Positions 15,023-21,470 of a stretch of 21,470 bases of DNA are shown here, piece after piece. The translations under genes and the position numbers were made by a program. Under the pieces are notes generated by a model. The model saw nothing but the letters and a program-made list of their open reading frames with translations. It ran no database searches and had not been told where the DNA came from. Source of the stretch: a virus; the IMG/VR virus record IMGVR_UViG_3300020182_000206, positions 1-21,470 of that record, one strand, 5' to 3'. Numbering within the stretch: position 1 is the first letter of the stretch; each line of letters starts with the position of its first letter.

Positions 15023-15270
15023 TTGAAATCTACGGTAAAGCACAATGCCCGTTCTGTGATCAAGCGAAAACGTTGTGTGAACAACGACAATTTGAGTACA
15101 GGTACTACCAACTAGACGTAGACTTTACTCGAGACGAAGTATTAGAACTGTTTCCAGGGGCCCGTACTTTTCCGCAAATTAAAGTAAATGGGCAAAAAAT
15201 TGGCGGATGGTCGGACTTTCCGCAATATTTAGAAGAAACTTCATATACAGGATCGGGTGAAACTTTGTAA
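15019..15270 (+). CDS. nrdC: Glutaredoxin (reductant for the ribonucleotide reductase)
   Basis: 83 residues, a full-length thioredoxin-fold glutaredoxin. The active site is C10-P-F-C13 (KAQCPFCDQAK), as in bacterial glutaredoxins; T4 NrdC has a different CxxC pair. The cis-proline motif is T50-F-P52-Q-I, and the glutathione-binding GGWSDF is at 62-67. It would recycle the NrdA C-terminal Cys pair. The start overlaps the nrdB stop in ATGA, and the stop is directly followed by the amidinotransferase ATG. The symbol follows T4 usage by function; orthology with T4 nrdC is inferred. Confidence 0.93.
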   Translation: MIEIYGKAQCPFCDQAKTLCEQRQFEYRYYQLDVDFTRDEVLELFPGARTFPQIKVNGQKIGGWSDFPQYLEETSYTGSGETL

Positions 15271-16524
15271 ATGTCTTATAATGTATGGAACAAATGGGAC
15301 AAGCTTAAAACAGTCATGCTAGGCGAGTGTTATAATCCGGAGTTTTTTCGAGACATTAAAAATTCAAATGTTAAATCTGCATTGCAACGTATTGCCAGCG
15401 AAACCCAAGAAGATCTCGAAAACTATGAACGTGTATTAAAAGATTTTGGGTGTAAAGTATTGCGACCGAATATCGATCGCAATGATTCAATTATAGCACA
15501 TGTAAACAATGACGGCAAAGTAGCGAACATACCTCGCAGTCCTCTTCAGCCAAGAGATACTCAGATGGTTATCGGTAATGAGTTATTTTATACTGGAAGT
15601 GACCATCATGGAATAGCTTCGGCACTTAGTGAGTACAATTCCCAAGATACACCAGTGGTTGCAAATATGGCGTTACGCCAGGTGGACTTTAACAACTACA
15701 AAGGCGAAGATGCACCAGACTGGCCAAGCTACGAAGAATACCTGCATTGTTTTACAAAAGATCTTCAATTTTCTAGTAATCTAGCTGTATGCAACGAAAT
15801 AAAAGAAGAGCAACGTAAAATAAATTCTCTTAGCGCCAACAAGAGAAACTTTTTTCCAGTTGACGCTCCTTCTATTACTGTTGTTGGCAAGGATGTTTAT
15901 GTTGATGTAAAAATAACAGATCAAGATTGTTTAGAATATCCTTTTTTGTTGACACATTATTTCGACCATCTACAAAATCTATTTCCAAGTTTTCGATTTA
16001 ATTTTTTAAATATTGGCGGACACAATGACGGATGTTTTCATACTATTAAACCAAATGCAATATTGAGTCTCAATGAAATTCAAACCTATAGTAATACATT
16101 TCCGGGATGGGATGTGTGTTATTTGCCAGATCAAAGCTTTGACAAAATTGAAAAGTTTATAAAACTTAAAAAACAAAACAAAGGCAAATGGTGGGTCCCT
16201 GGTGAAGAAGATAATAACGAATTTACACATTTTGTAGAAACGTGGTTACAAGACTGGCTGGGATATGTAGAAGAAACAGTGTTTGATGTTAATGTTCTTG
16301 TGTTAGACGAACATCATGTGTGTGTAAGTCAGCCAGATAATAAGATTGTAAATGAATTTCTTAAAAAACATAATATGGAGCCCGTGTACATTCCGTGGCG
16401 ACATAGGTATTTCTGGGATGGCGGATTGCATTGCATTACCTTAGATCTTGTACGTGAAGGTACCCAACAAGACTATTTTCCACAACGAACAGCTCCGATA
16501 ACAGATAAAGGATACTCATTATAA
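15271..16524 (+). CDS. Glycine amidinotransferase-like protein (guanidine-modifying superfamily)
   Basis: 417 residues. The beta/alpha propeller superfamily includes arginine:glycine amidinotransferase (GATM), which moves the amidino group of arginine to an acceptor amine. VWNKWDKLKTVMLGECYNPE opens the fold. P94-R95-D96 with VIGNELF matches the PRDxxxVxGNE motif. H251-N-D253 (IGGHNDGCFHTIKPN) is the catalytic His-x-Asp. C388 in WDGGLHCITLDLVREGTQQD is the nucleophile. DAPSITVVGKD at 198-208 aligns with the GATM FDAAD segment but has Ser where the second Asp would be. The acceptor is unknown: glycine, lysine, another amine or a protein are possible. It is tightly coupled between glutaredoxin (adjacent) and the 29-residue peptide (TAATG overlap). 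Parts of the gene look more AT-rich than nrdB. Confidence 0.85.
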   Translation: MSYNVWNKWDKLKTVMLGECYNPEFFRDIKNSNVKSALQRIASETQEDLENYERVLKDFGCKVLRPNIDRNDSIIAHVNNDGKVANIPRSPLQPRDTQMVIGNELFYTGSDHHGIASALSEYNSQDTPVVANMALRQVDFNNYKGEDAPDWPSYEEYLHCFTKDLQFSSNLAVCNEIKEEQRKINSLSANKRNFFPVDAPSITVVGKDVYVDVKITDQDCLEYPFLLTHYFDHLQNLFPSFRFNFLNIGGHNDGCFHTIKPNAILSLNEIQTYSNTFPGWDVCYLPDQSFDKIEKFIKLKKQNKGKWWVPGEEDNNEFTHFVETWLQDWLGYVEETVFDVNVLVLDEHHVCVSQPDNKIVNEFLKKHNMEPVYIPWRHRYFWDGGLHCITLDLVREGTQQDYFPQRTAPITDKGYSL

Positions 16525-16613
16525 TGGCATTACGTAAACCTCGAGCAACTAAAACTAAAATGAAAGTTGCTGCTAAAAAAGCAACTAAAATTGGAAAGAA
16601 GCGCAAAAAATGA
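16524..16613 (+). CDS. 29-residue highly basic peptide
   Basis: ATG at 16524 shares one base with the amidinotransferase stop (TAATG), and the TGA at 16611-16613 overlaps the next ATG (ATGA). The peptide begins MALRKPRATKTKMKVAAKK and ends KIGKKRKK. About half its residues are Lys or Arg and it has no acidic residue. The precise double overlap, filling the gap between two genes in frame with a start and stop, argues for a real coding gene rather than chance. It may bind nucleic acid or, as with other tiny basic phage peptides, a host protein. No family recognised. Confidence 0.65.
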   Translation: MALRKPRATKTKMKVAAKKATKIGKKRKK

Positions 16614-16900
16614 TCATCGAAACACCGTATAAAACTGGAGACACAGTTTCTTTTAAATTATCATCAGGTGAAGAATTAGTAGCACGGTTGGATGCTGAAA
16701 ATGCTACATCTTACACTCTAAAAAAGCCAATGTGCTTGATTGCACAACAGCAAGGATTAGGACTAGCACCGTTTATGTTCGGCGTAAATCCTGAAGGAAA
16801 GTTTGTATTGCAAGCGCATGCTGTAAGTTGTGTTGCAAAAACAGAAGCAGATATTGCTAAACAATATTTGGCAACCACTTCGGGTATTGTACCGGCCTAA
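16610..16900 (+). CDS. Sm-like (LSm/SH3-barrel) phage protein
   Basis: 96 residues. TGDTVSFKLSSGEELVARLD followed by SYTLKKPMCLI resembles the Sm1 motif strands (binding of a ligand through a small barrel). It ends KQYLATTSGIVPA, an ending I recall in marine T4-like phage proteins labelled Sm-like. Such small barrels often form rings and bind RNA or proteins, but no Hfq-type RNA-binding residues can be assigned here. Start ATGA overlaps the 29-residue peptide's stop, placing it last in the nrdB-driven coupled run. A structural role cannot be excluded. Confidence 0.68.
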   Translation: MIIETPYKTGDTVSFKLSSGEELVARLDAENATSYTLKKPMCLIAQQQGLGLAPFMFGVNPEGKFVLQAHAVSCVAKTEADIAKQYLATTSGIVPA

Positions 16901-16908
16901 AAACTCAC

Positions 16909-16917
16909 CATAAATAC
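16909..16917 (+). promoter_or_regulatory. Late-type promoter (CATAAATAC) for the PAAR gene
   Basis: The TAAATA core at 16911-16916 follows the Sm-like gene stop by 10 bases and precedes the PAAR ATG (16940) by 29 bases. CATAAATAC is identical to the site at 1798-1806. Would drive PAAR and the large virion protein. Confidence 0.65.
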
Positions 16918-16939
16918 TGTTGTAATAGTGAGGATGAAT

Positions 16940-17233
16940 ATGCCACAGGCAGTAAGAATAGGTGATGCAAACAGCATGGGCGGCATTGCAATAGGCCCAG
17001 GTGCATTAAGTGTGCTAATCAATGGTCAACCGGCGTGCCTTGAATTTACACCGGTTAGCCCACATCCGTGTTGCGGCCCAGGTCCTTGTGCAAAACATTG
17101 CACTGCAAAAACCTCACTAGGATCGCCCAGTGTGTTGGCAGAATTTCAAACAATTAACTTTGTTGGCAATGTTGATTCGTGTTTTGACAGTCGCACACAA
17201 GGTAGCCCAGACGTAATAATTGGTGCAATGTGA
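16940..17233 (+). CDS. 5.4: PAAR spike-tip protein (T4 gp5.4-like)
   Basis: 97 residues from ATG 16940, the length of T4 gp5.4. GAGG at 16930-16933 is well spaced for this ATG and would fall inside the longer versions starting at 16928 or 16934. PAAR proteins cap the central spike of the baseplate and sharpen it for membrane piercing. AVRIGDANSMGG, then LSVLINGQPACLEF (PAAR strands) and LGSPSVLAEF, and a terminal QGSPDVIIGAM, follow the family repeat pattern. H42, C44, C45, C50, H53 and C54 give a cysteine-rich cluster that could bind the usual metal ion, with more Cys than typical. The stop is one base before the next ATG. Confidence 0.88.
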   Translation: MPQAVRIGDANSMGGIAIGPGALSVLINGQPACLEFTPVSPHPCCGPGPCAKHCTAKTSLGSPSVLAEFQTINFVGNVDSCFDSRTQGSPDVIIGAM

Positions 17234-17234
17234 T

Positions 17235-19316
17235 ATGACAGTTACATCAATGACATTAACAGCAGGCGCAAGTATGCTTGCCAACGGCAGTGACCCAACC
17301 ATTGGTGCTAAGCCGATAGCCAGTAACGCCGGGGTAACGTTAAACTTAGTCGATAGCACAACAGGATTAACTGGTGATCCAACGTTGTATAGCATGAATT
17401 ATTACACTGTGCAAATACAAAGCATTCAGAGCACACTGTATGATGTAACAGCCAAAGTAGCAAACCTGGCCAATACATACATAAATGAATTTAGTAGTAT
17501 GACCAATGGCCTTGGTGATAACGTGTTTTCGGCACCTTTTGATTTGTATTCTGGTAATGCGTATGCAGTGATGCACACAGACGATAGTGTTGACAGCGTG
17601 TTAACATTTGGCCGTACTGAAAGTGCTAATGTGTTAGGTGGAGCGATTAACAGTGGCGAGATCGAAGGTGATGCTAGAACGTTTGCTACAGCACTTACTG
17701 GTTCAATTTCTTTTGTACAAAACAGTAACCAATCCATTAATGCTGCTAACAACAGTGCAAATGCTTTTACAGGCGGCACGTTTGCAGGAATGGACAATGT
17801 TGCAAGTGGTGCACTAAGTGGAGTTAACTTAGCCGGCCCGGCATTTGGTGCTGACTGCTCATTGCTAGGTACAGTTATTAACTTTTCAGCAATACCAAAC
17901 TTGGGTAGCCCAGGGCAGATGTTGAGCAACATGTTGGACGCAGGCACATTAGGTCCTATGTATGAACAATTATCCAAAGTAGTACTAAGTCCTAGGCTTG
18001 CTGCAACATTGGGTGCAACCCCTCCACCAACAACAAATATTTTGCTAGGAAGTCTCGGGCTTGATTTAAACAATCTTGCTAGAGTTGGGGCAGGGTTACC
18101 ACAAGGCATTCAGGAGCAAATCTACATAGCATTTGCAACATTGTCAACAGATGATGTGTCTCAAGTTAAAGCTATTTTAAAATGTACCCAGGTAAATGTT
18201 GTTGCTGGCAGTGATTTGTTTGATCCTACAAAACTGTTTCCGACAAGTTTTCAGACACTAACAGCACCAGTGCGCACAGGCAAACTTGGTACTAGGGCTA
18301 TCTACGTAGATAGTAGCGGAAGTGTTAATCCTATTTTTAGTGATTTAGGTGTTAGGCTAAATGGGATGATTCCAGACAACTTAGCAGTTGCCAATGGCGC
18401 ATTGTCATTGAGTTTAGGACAAATCAAAGGTATCGAAGCAACAGATATTACTACATTTACTGGTGCTGCTAGCAATCTTGAAACAATGAAAGACTTGCCG
18501 GATATTCAAAACTTAACAACATATATACCTGCCGGTGTCGCTGAGTATTGGCAAGACTACTACGGAGTGCAAAATAATATACAACTTGCAACCGGGCCAA
18601 GTGCTAACTTTACAATCGCTGACTGTATTGGGTATGCTGCTGGTTATAATAGCGCAGCACCGTTGCAACAAAATTACGACTTGTTAACCACAATGAACGC
18701 TAACGGTGATCTTGATGTATTTTACAAGGACGATGGTTCAAGCAGTGCCGATACTGGAGTGTTGGTTGTTCTTGAATACTTAATAGACGGCACATATGTT
18801 AGTGGACCAAATTGGGTTATACCAGTAGGAGTATATGGCGCAGGAACGTATAGTTCATTTGCTGATGCATACACAGCCGTTATCACTGCCGCTGTGTCAC
18901 TTATGCAAAGTGTTTATTCCGGTAATACAACAGCGCAAACAGTACAAGCAAATTTCAAACGCATACAAGAACAATTAGCACGAGAAAAGTTAATTCGTGC
19001 AAAAATGGATATGACAGTGTCAGCATTAGTGCCAAGCGAAAACAATGCTATATCACTGAGCAACAGTCTGCCAGTGTATGCACTGGATACAACCAGCGGC
19101 GGTACAAGCGAATACCTTGAAAGAATAATGAACATTGATTCACTTGGCGGACAAGCTGCAATTGCGGCAATGAGAGAATCTCGCAACACCAACAATTTGG
19201 ATGCAGCACATTTGCAACAAGACGGCGGCCTAAATTTAACCCCGCCACTTAATCCGGGCGCAATTAGTTCGTCACAATACACTGAAGACGAAGCGAGTGC
19301 TATAATTGTAAAATAG
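17235..19316 (+). CDS. Large virion structural protein, baseplate-associated (inferred)
   Basis: 693 residues from ATG 17235, one base after the PAAR stop; the in-frame TTG at 17220 would overlap PAAR. It has low charge and is rich in Ser, Thr, Asn, Ala and Gly, as in virion proteins. It has an N-terminal Gly/Ala repeat region, SDLFDPTKLFPTSFQTLTAP near 335-355 (a motif I recall from marine T4-like structural proteins), a strand-rich stretch with GVLVVLEYLIDGTYVSGPNW, and a helical charged segment FKRIQEQLAREKLIRAKMDM near 575-595. The C-terminus is Asp/Glu-containing. No catalytic motif seen. Coupling to PAAR and the late promoter upstream support a tail or baseplate role; this is inference. 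It is followed by a sigma70-like promoter. Confidence 0.78.
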   Translation: MTVTSMTLTAGASMLANGSDPTIGAKPIASNAGVTLNLVDSTTGLTGDPTLYSMNYYTVQIQSIQSTLYDVTAKVANLANTYINEFSSMTNGLGDNVFSAPFDLYSGNAYAVMHTDDSVDSVLTFGRTESANVLGGAINSGEIEGDARTFATALTGSISFVQNSNQSINAANNSANAFTGGTFAGMDNVASGALSGVNLAGPAFGADCSLLGTVINFSAIPNLGSPGQMLSNMLDAGTLGPMYEQLSKVVLSPRLAATLGATPPPTTNILLGSLGLDLNNLARVGAGLPQGIQEQIYIAFATLSTDDVSQVKAILKCTQVNVVAGSDLFDPTKLFPTSFQTLTAPVRTGKLGTRAIYVDSSGSVNPIFSDLGVRLNGMIPDNLAVANGALSLSLGQIKGIEATDITTFTGAASNLETMKDLPDIQNLTTYIPAGVAEYWQDYYGVQNNIQLATGPSANFTIADCIGYAAGYNSAAPLQQNYDLLTTMNANGDLDVFYKDDGSSSADTGVLVVLEYLIDGTYVSGPNWVIPVGVYGAGTYSSFADAYTAVITAAVSLMQSVYSGNTTAQTVQANFKRIQEQLAREKLIRAKMDMTVSALVPSENNAISLSNSLPVYALDTTSGGTSEYLERIMNIDSLGGQAAIAAMRESRNTNNLDAAHLQQDGGLNLTPPLNPGAISSSQYTEDEASAIIVK

Positions 19317-19319
19317 TGG

Positions 19320-19348
19320 TTGACATTAATACACATAAATGTTATATT
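19320..19348 (+). promoter_or_regulatory. Sigma70-like promoter for the small membrane peptide operon
   Basis: TTGACA (19320-19325), 17-base spacer, TATATT (19343-19348), with TGT before the -10. A shorter dyad ACATT-N10-AATGT (19323-19327, 19338-19342) occupies the same promoter positions as the nrdB dyad. Predicted start near 19355, then AAGGAG at 19363-19368 and ATG at 19376. It is four bases after the upstream stop, as at the other two promoters. Confidence 0.8.
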
Positions 19349-19375
19349 GTATTATGTTTTAAAAGGAGCATCACT

Positions 19376-19516
19376 ATGATTAAACCAGCAATCTTTGTTG
19401 TGTGCGGCATTATTGGGTATAGTTTATACACAGGTGCGTCGATAACAGATATAGTAGATACAAGTCAGCACGTAGTACATACTATTGCTACAAATGTTGC
19501 CGATGCAACAGATTGA
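19376..19516 (+). CDS. Small single-pass membrane peptide, 46 residues
   Basis: MIKPAIFVVCGIIGYSLYTG gives one hydrophobic helix (about 4-19), followed by a polar tail TDIVDTSQHVVHTIATNVAD. Start chosen because AAGGAG at 19363-19368 sits 7 bases before ATG 19376; the GTG at 19316 upstream is not supported and overlaps the previous stop. The strong promoter and ribosome site suggest good early or middle expression. It overlaps the next gene by 14 bases. Possible roles are superinfection exclusion, lysis timing or membrane remodelling; the sequence does not decide. Confidence 0.75.
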   Translation: MIKPAIFVVCGIIGYSLYTGASITDIVDTSQHVVHTIATNVADATD

Positions 19517-19784
19517 TCAATCTATAGTAGAAGCTGAGATTAGGCGGCGCATAAGATTATCAGTTGCAGCGTATGCATACGAGTACAAAAATGACTCGAT
19601 TATGTCTGATGCGTTGTTTGACGAAATGTCTAATGCTGTTGACACTAGTGTGATCACTGGCAACCGTAAAATGGACAACTTCTTTAAAAAACATTTCGAA
19701 CCTGCAACTGGTATGTGGGTCCGAAAACATCCAAATAAAGCAGGATTGGAAAACATATATCAACGATATTTTACAAAGACATAG
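19503..19784 (+). CDS. Small protein resembling NAD+-dependent DNA ligase domain Ia
   Basis: 93 residues from ATG 19503; ATG at 19494 is also in frame. LSVAAYAYEYKNDSIMSDALF resembles the domain Ia pattern of LigA (helix with Tyr pair, a Ser/Ile-Ser-Asp-x-x-Tyr/Phe-Asp motif), which binds NMN. Then VITGNRKMDNFFKKHFEPAT and TGMWVRKHPNKAGLENIYQR. No adenylation domain or KxDG is present, so it is not a ligase on its own. I recall such proteins in marine T4-like phages as conserved hypotheticals. It overlaps the membrane peptide by 14 bases and shares its promoter. LigA likeness is a motif impression of moderate strength. Confidence 0.72.
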   Translation: MQQIDQSIVEAEIRRRIRLSVAAYAYEYKNDSIMSDALFDEMSNAVDTSVITGNRKMDNFFKKHFEPATGMWVRKHPNKAGLENIYQRYFTKT

Positions 19785-19791
19785 TAAATAC
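19784..19791 (+). promoter_or_regulatory. Late-type promoter (GTAAATAC) for the coiled-coil membrane protein
   Basis: The TAAATA core at 19785-19790 follows the preceding stop directly and is 36 bases before the ATG at 19826, with C after the core as at 1806, 9463 and 16917. Confidence 0.55.
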
Positions 19792-19825
19792 AATTTCATT
19801 CGCACGAAAGTATAAGTAATACGTT

Positions 19826-21470
19826 ATGTTTATGGCTCTCTTAATTCTCTTTGTTGCACTTAGTTTAAGTGCTATTGCTGCGTATTACAGCATTGTCGGC
19901 TTGGCTGCGATCTTTGCATCTGCTATTATTCCTATTGTTATAATGGGAAGTGTATTAGAGGTTGCAAAACTTACAGTTACGGTATGGTTACACCAGAATT
20001 GGCAACGTGCTAGCTATATAATGAAATTTTATATGGTGCCTGCTGTTCTTGTTCTTATGTTTATTACAAGCATGGGTATTTTTGGTTTTTTGAGCAAGGC
20101 ACACATTGAACAAACTAGCGCAGCAGAAGAACAGGCAGCACAACTGTCACGCATGGACGAAGAAATAATTCGCCAACAAGACATTATTACCAGAGCTAAT
20201 GCAAGAATCGCTAAGGGCGAAGCAGATGCTAACAAACAAGATGTGGGCATCCAAGATAAAATTGATAGAGAACAAGAGCGTATTAATAGTGCATACACCA
20301 GACGTCAGCCTAGCATTGATGAACAACAAGCTATTATTACTGCACAAGAAAACGCACTACTAAATCGTGTAGCAGTGTATGAAGATGAAATTTCTAGTCT
20401 AGATACAGATTTATCACGACTAAACGATGTAGTCAGTGACTTTAGAACTGCATTAGAAAGTGCCAGTGTTGCAAGTGTTGAAGAACAAATACAACCTTAC
20501 CTATTACAAATTACACAACTAGACGCAGACTTGGAGCGAATTAACACACAAGCAAATGAATATGAAGCAAGGATCAGCGAAGTAGAAGCTGATAACAGTG
20601 CAGTTAATAGTTTAAAATCACAAATTGCTGCAATTGAAGAAAACATTGTTGTTACTACAAATAAATTACAAAGTACAGAGCGTTCTCAAATTAGAGAAGG
20701 CCAATCAGTCATCGGAGTCTCAGACGATGGATTATTCGGCGGCAATACACGTAGAGCATTAGCAACATGGGTAGACGCACAACAGTCACGAATTGCACAA
20801 TTACAAACACAAGAAACAGATCTAAGAACACAAGCACAAACAGTAGCCAACGACGAACGTACTAGACTCACTGAACTAGTTACAGAATTGCGTGGCACAC
20901 AAACAGTACGTATAGACACTCGCAAGCAGGTATTGCTAGACACTATTGATCGTATACGAGCAGATGCTGTTACTGGATTAGCAACTCAGCGTAAAAACAT
21001 ACAAAGCAAAATTGATAATGTGTTGAACATAGACATTCCGGGCAACAGAGAGGCACGTAAAAACGCCCAGGGCATTATCACTGAACTGCGTAATAAAGAA
21101 GATCCTAGAATTGAAATTGCTAGAGAAGAAATTTCCAGGATACGTGCAGTTGCAGAAGAAGAAATTGCAAACAGCCAGACGGTTATTAACCGTTTGAGGG
21201 CGCAAATACAAGTAGGTGACGATGTTGACCTTGACACATTAATTGATGAACAGCAAGAGCGTATTAGAGTTGCTAACAGTGAAATTGATGCTATAATTGA
21301 AAACAAGTTTGCACTTGAATCTGAGGTGCGCAAGCTAGAAGCCGAAGTAGGACCAATTAAGTACATTGCGCAATTAATCTATGGTGAGGACACCAATAGT
21401 AATGTGTTAGAATCTGCTGTTAGATGGGTTATTATCTTAATTGTTTTTGTATTTGATCCACTTGCAATTA
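19826..21470 (+). CDS. Long coiled-coil membrane protein, 3' end cut by window
   Basis: At least 548 codons, open to the window end; the ATG at 19826 (or 19832) starts it, without a clear Shine-Dalgarno. Three membrane segments come first: about 3-22 (LLILFVALSLSAIAAYYS), 25-50 with charged E45/K48, and 69-90 (MVPAVLVLMFITSMGIFGFL). SKAHIEQ leads into about 420 residues of charged Gln/Glu/Arg-rich coiled coil (IDREQERINSAY, IDEQQERIRVANSEID), with one Gly break near 295-310 (GVSDDGLFGG). At the right edge AVRWVIILIVFVFDPLAI begins another membrane helix. I recall this layout from marine T4-like phages. A large periplasmic or cytoplasmic coiled arm is suggested; function unknown. Confidence 0.82.
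   Translation, partial: MFMALLILFVALSLSAIAAYYSIVGLAAIFASAIIPIVIMGSVLEVAKLTVTVWLHQNWQRASYIMKFYMVPAVLVLMFITSMGIFGFLSKAHIEQTSAAEEQAAQLSRMDEEIIRQQDIITRANARIAKGEADANKQDVGIQDKIDREQERINSAYTRRQPSIDEQQAIITAQENALLNRVAVYEDEISSLDTDLSRLNDVVSDFRTALESASVASVEEQIQPYLLQITQLDADLERINTQANEYEARISEVEADNSAVNSLKSQIAAIEENIVVTTNKLQSTERSQIREGQSVIGVSDDGLFGGNTRRALATWVDAQQSRIAQLQTQETDLRTQAQTVANDERTRLTELVTELRGTQTVRIDTRKQVLLDTIDRIRADAVTGLATQRKNIQSKIDNVLNIDIPGNREARKNAQGIITELRNKEDPRIEIAREEISRIRAVAEEEIANSQTVINRLRAQIQVGDDVDLDTLIDEQQERIRVANSEIDAIIENKFALESEVRKLEAEVGPIKYIAQLIYGEDTNSNVLESAVRWVIILIVFVFDPLAI

Noticed and set aside
16904-16932. CTCAC ... GTGAG stem around the late promoter before the PAAR gene
   Set aside because: Only 5 bp with a 19-base loop, flanked by mismatches. 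Likely chance, although it covers the ribosome site.
17426-18109. 227-residue open frame on the - strand
   Set aside because: Antisense shadow of the large virion protein gene, made possible by its Ala/Gly/Thr-rich codons. No recognisable domain.
1-21470. tRNA genes, CRISPR arrays, insertion sequences or a phage attachment site
   Set aside because: No direct repeat array, transposase or integrase motif was found, and intergenic gaps are too short for a tRNA except at a few places where no cloverleaf was recognised by eye.

Overview
The window looks like a piece of a marine T4-like myovirus (class Caudoviricetes). The evidence is a gp41-type replicative helicase, a complete class Ia ribonucleotide reductase with glutaredoxin, a PAAR spike-tip protein of the T4 gp5.4 type, large virion-like proteins, and repeated TAAATA motifs in front of genes that resemble T4-type late promoters. 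All supported genes lie on the + strand. They are tightly packed, many overlap by 1 to 34 bases, and no gene-free stretch exceeds about 130 bases. The DNA is moderately AT-rich. The host cannot be fixed from sequence alone. NrdA and NrdB are strikingly close to the enterobacterial/T4 type, and the sigma70-like promoters (TTGACA, 17 bases, TAnnnT) point to a Gram-negative, probably proteobacterial, marine host.

Layout. 1-854: 3' part of the replicative helicase. 860-1780: a radical SAM protein. 1827-5534: a four-gene late-type run made of two unrecognised proteins, a two-domain protein with nucleotidyltransferase and ligase-like motifs, and a 310-residue protein. 5592-5905: a compact single-gene cassette with late promoter, strong ribosome binding site, 85-residue Ala/Gly/Thr-rich protein and intrinsic terminator. 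5949-8714: five proteins, including a coiled-coil plus C-terminal membrane-helix protein (holin-like in shape) and a possible head/scaffold-type protein with an acidic Asp-Val tail. 8746-9450: a PD-(D/E)XK exonuclease behind a sigma70-like promoter whose predicted start coincides with the ATG. 9490-11510: a pectate-lyase-type tail fibre/spike and an unrecognised protein. 11523-16900: nrdA, then a separate promoter and the coupled run nrdB, glutaredoxin, amidinotransferase, a 29-residue basic peptide and an Sm-like protein. 16940-19316: PAAR protein and a large virion-type protein. 19376-21470: a small membrane peptide, a small protein resembling the N-terminal domain of NAD+-dependent DNA ligase, and a long coiled-coil membrane protein cut by the window edge.

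Two promoter classes seem to split the window. TAAATA motifs precede the structural-type genes. Three TTGACA-N14-TGT-TAnnnT promoters sit directly after stop codons and precede the exonuclease, nrdB and the small membrane peptide. The metabolic genes would work together on dNTP supply: nrdA/nrdB reduce ribonucleotides and glutaredoxin re-reduces NrdA. The most interesting leads are the nucleotidyltransferase/ligase-like fusion, the glycine-amidinotransferase-like gene coupled to the nrdB operon, the unlisted 29-residue basic peptide, and the shared promoter dyad with a probable leaderless exonuclease mRNA.
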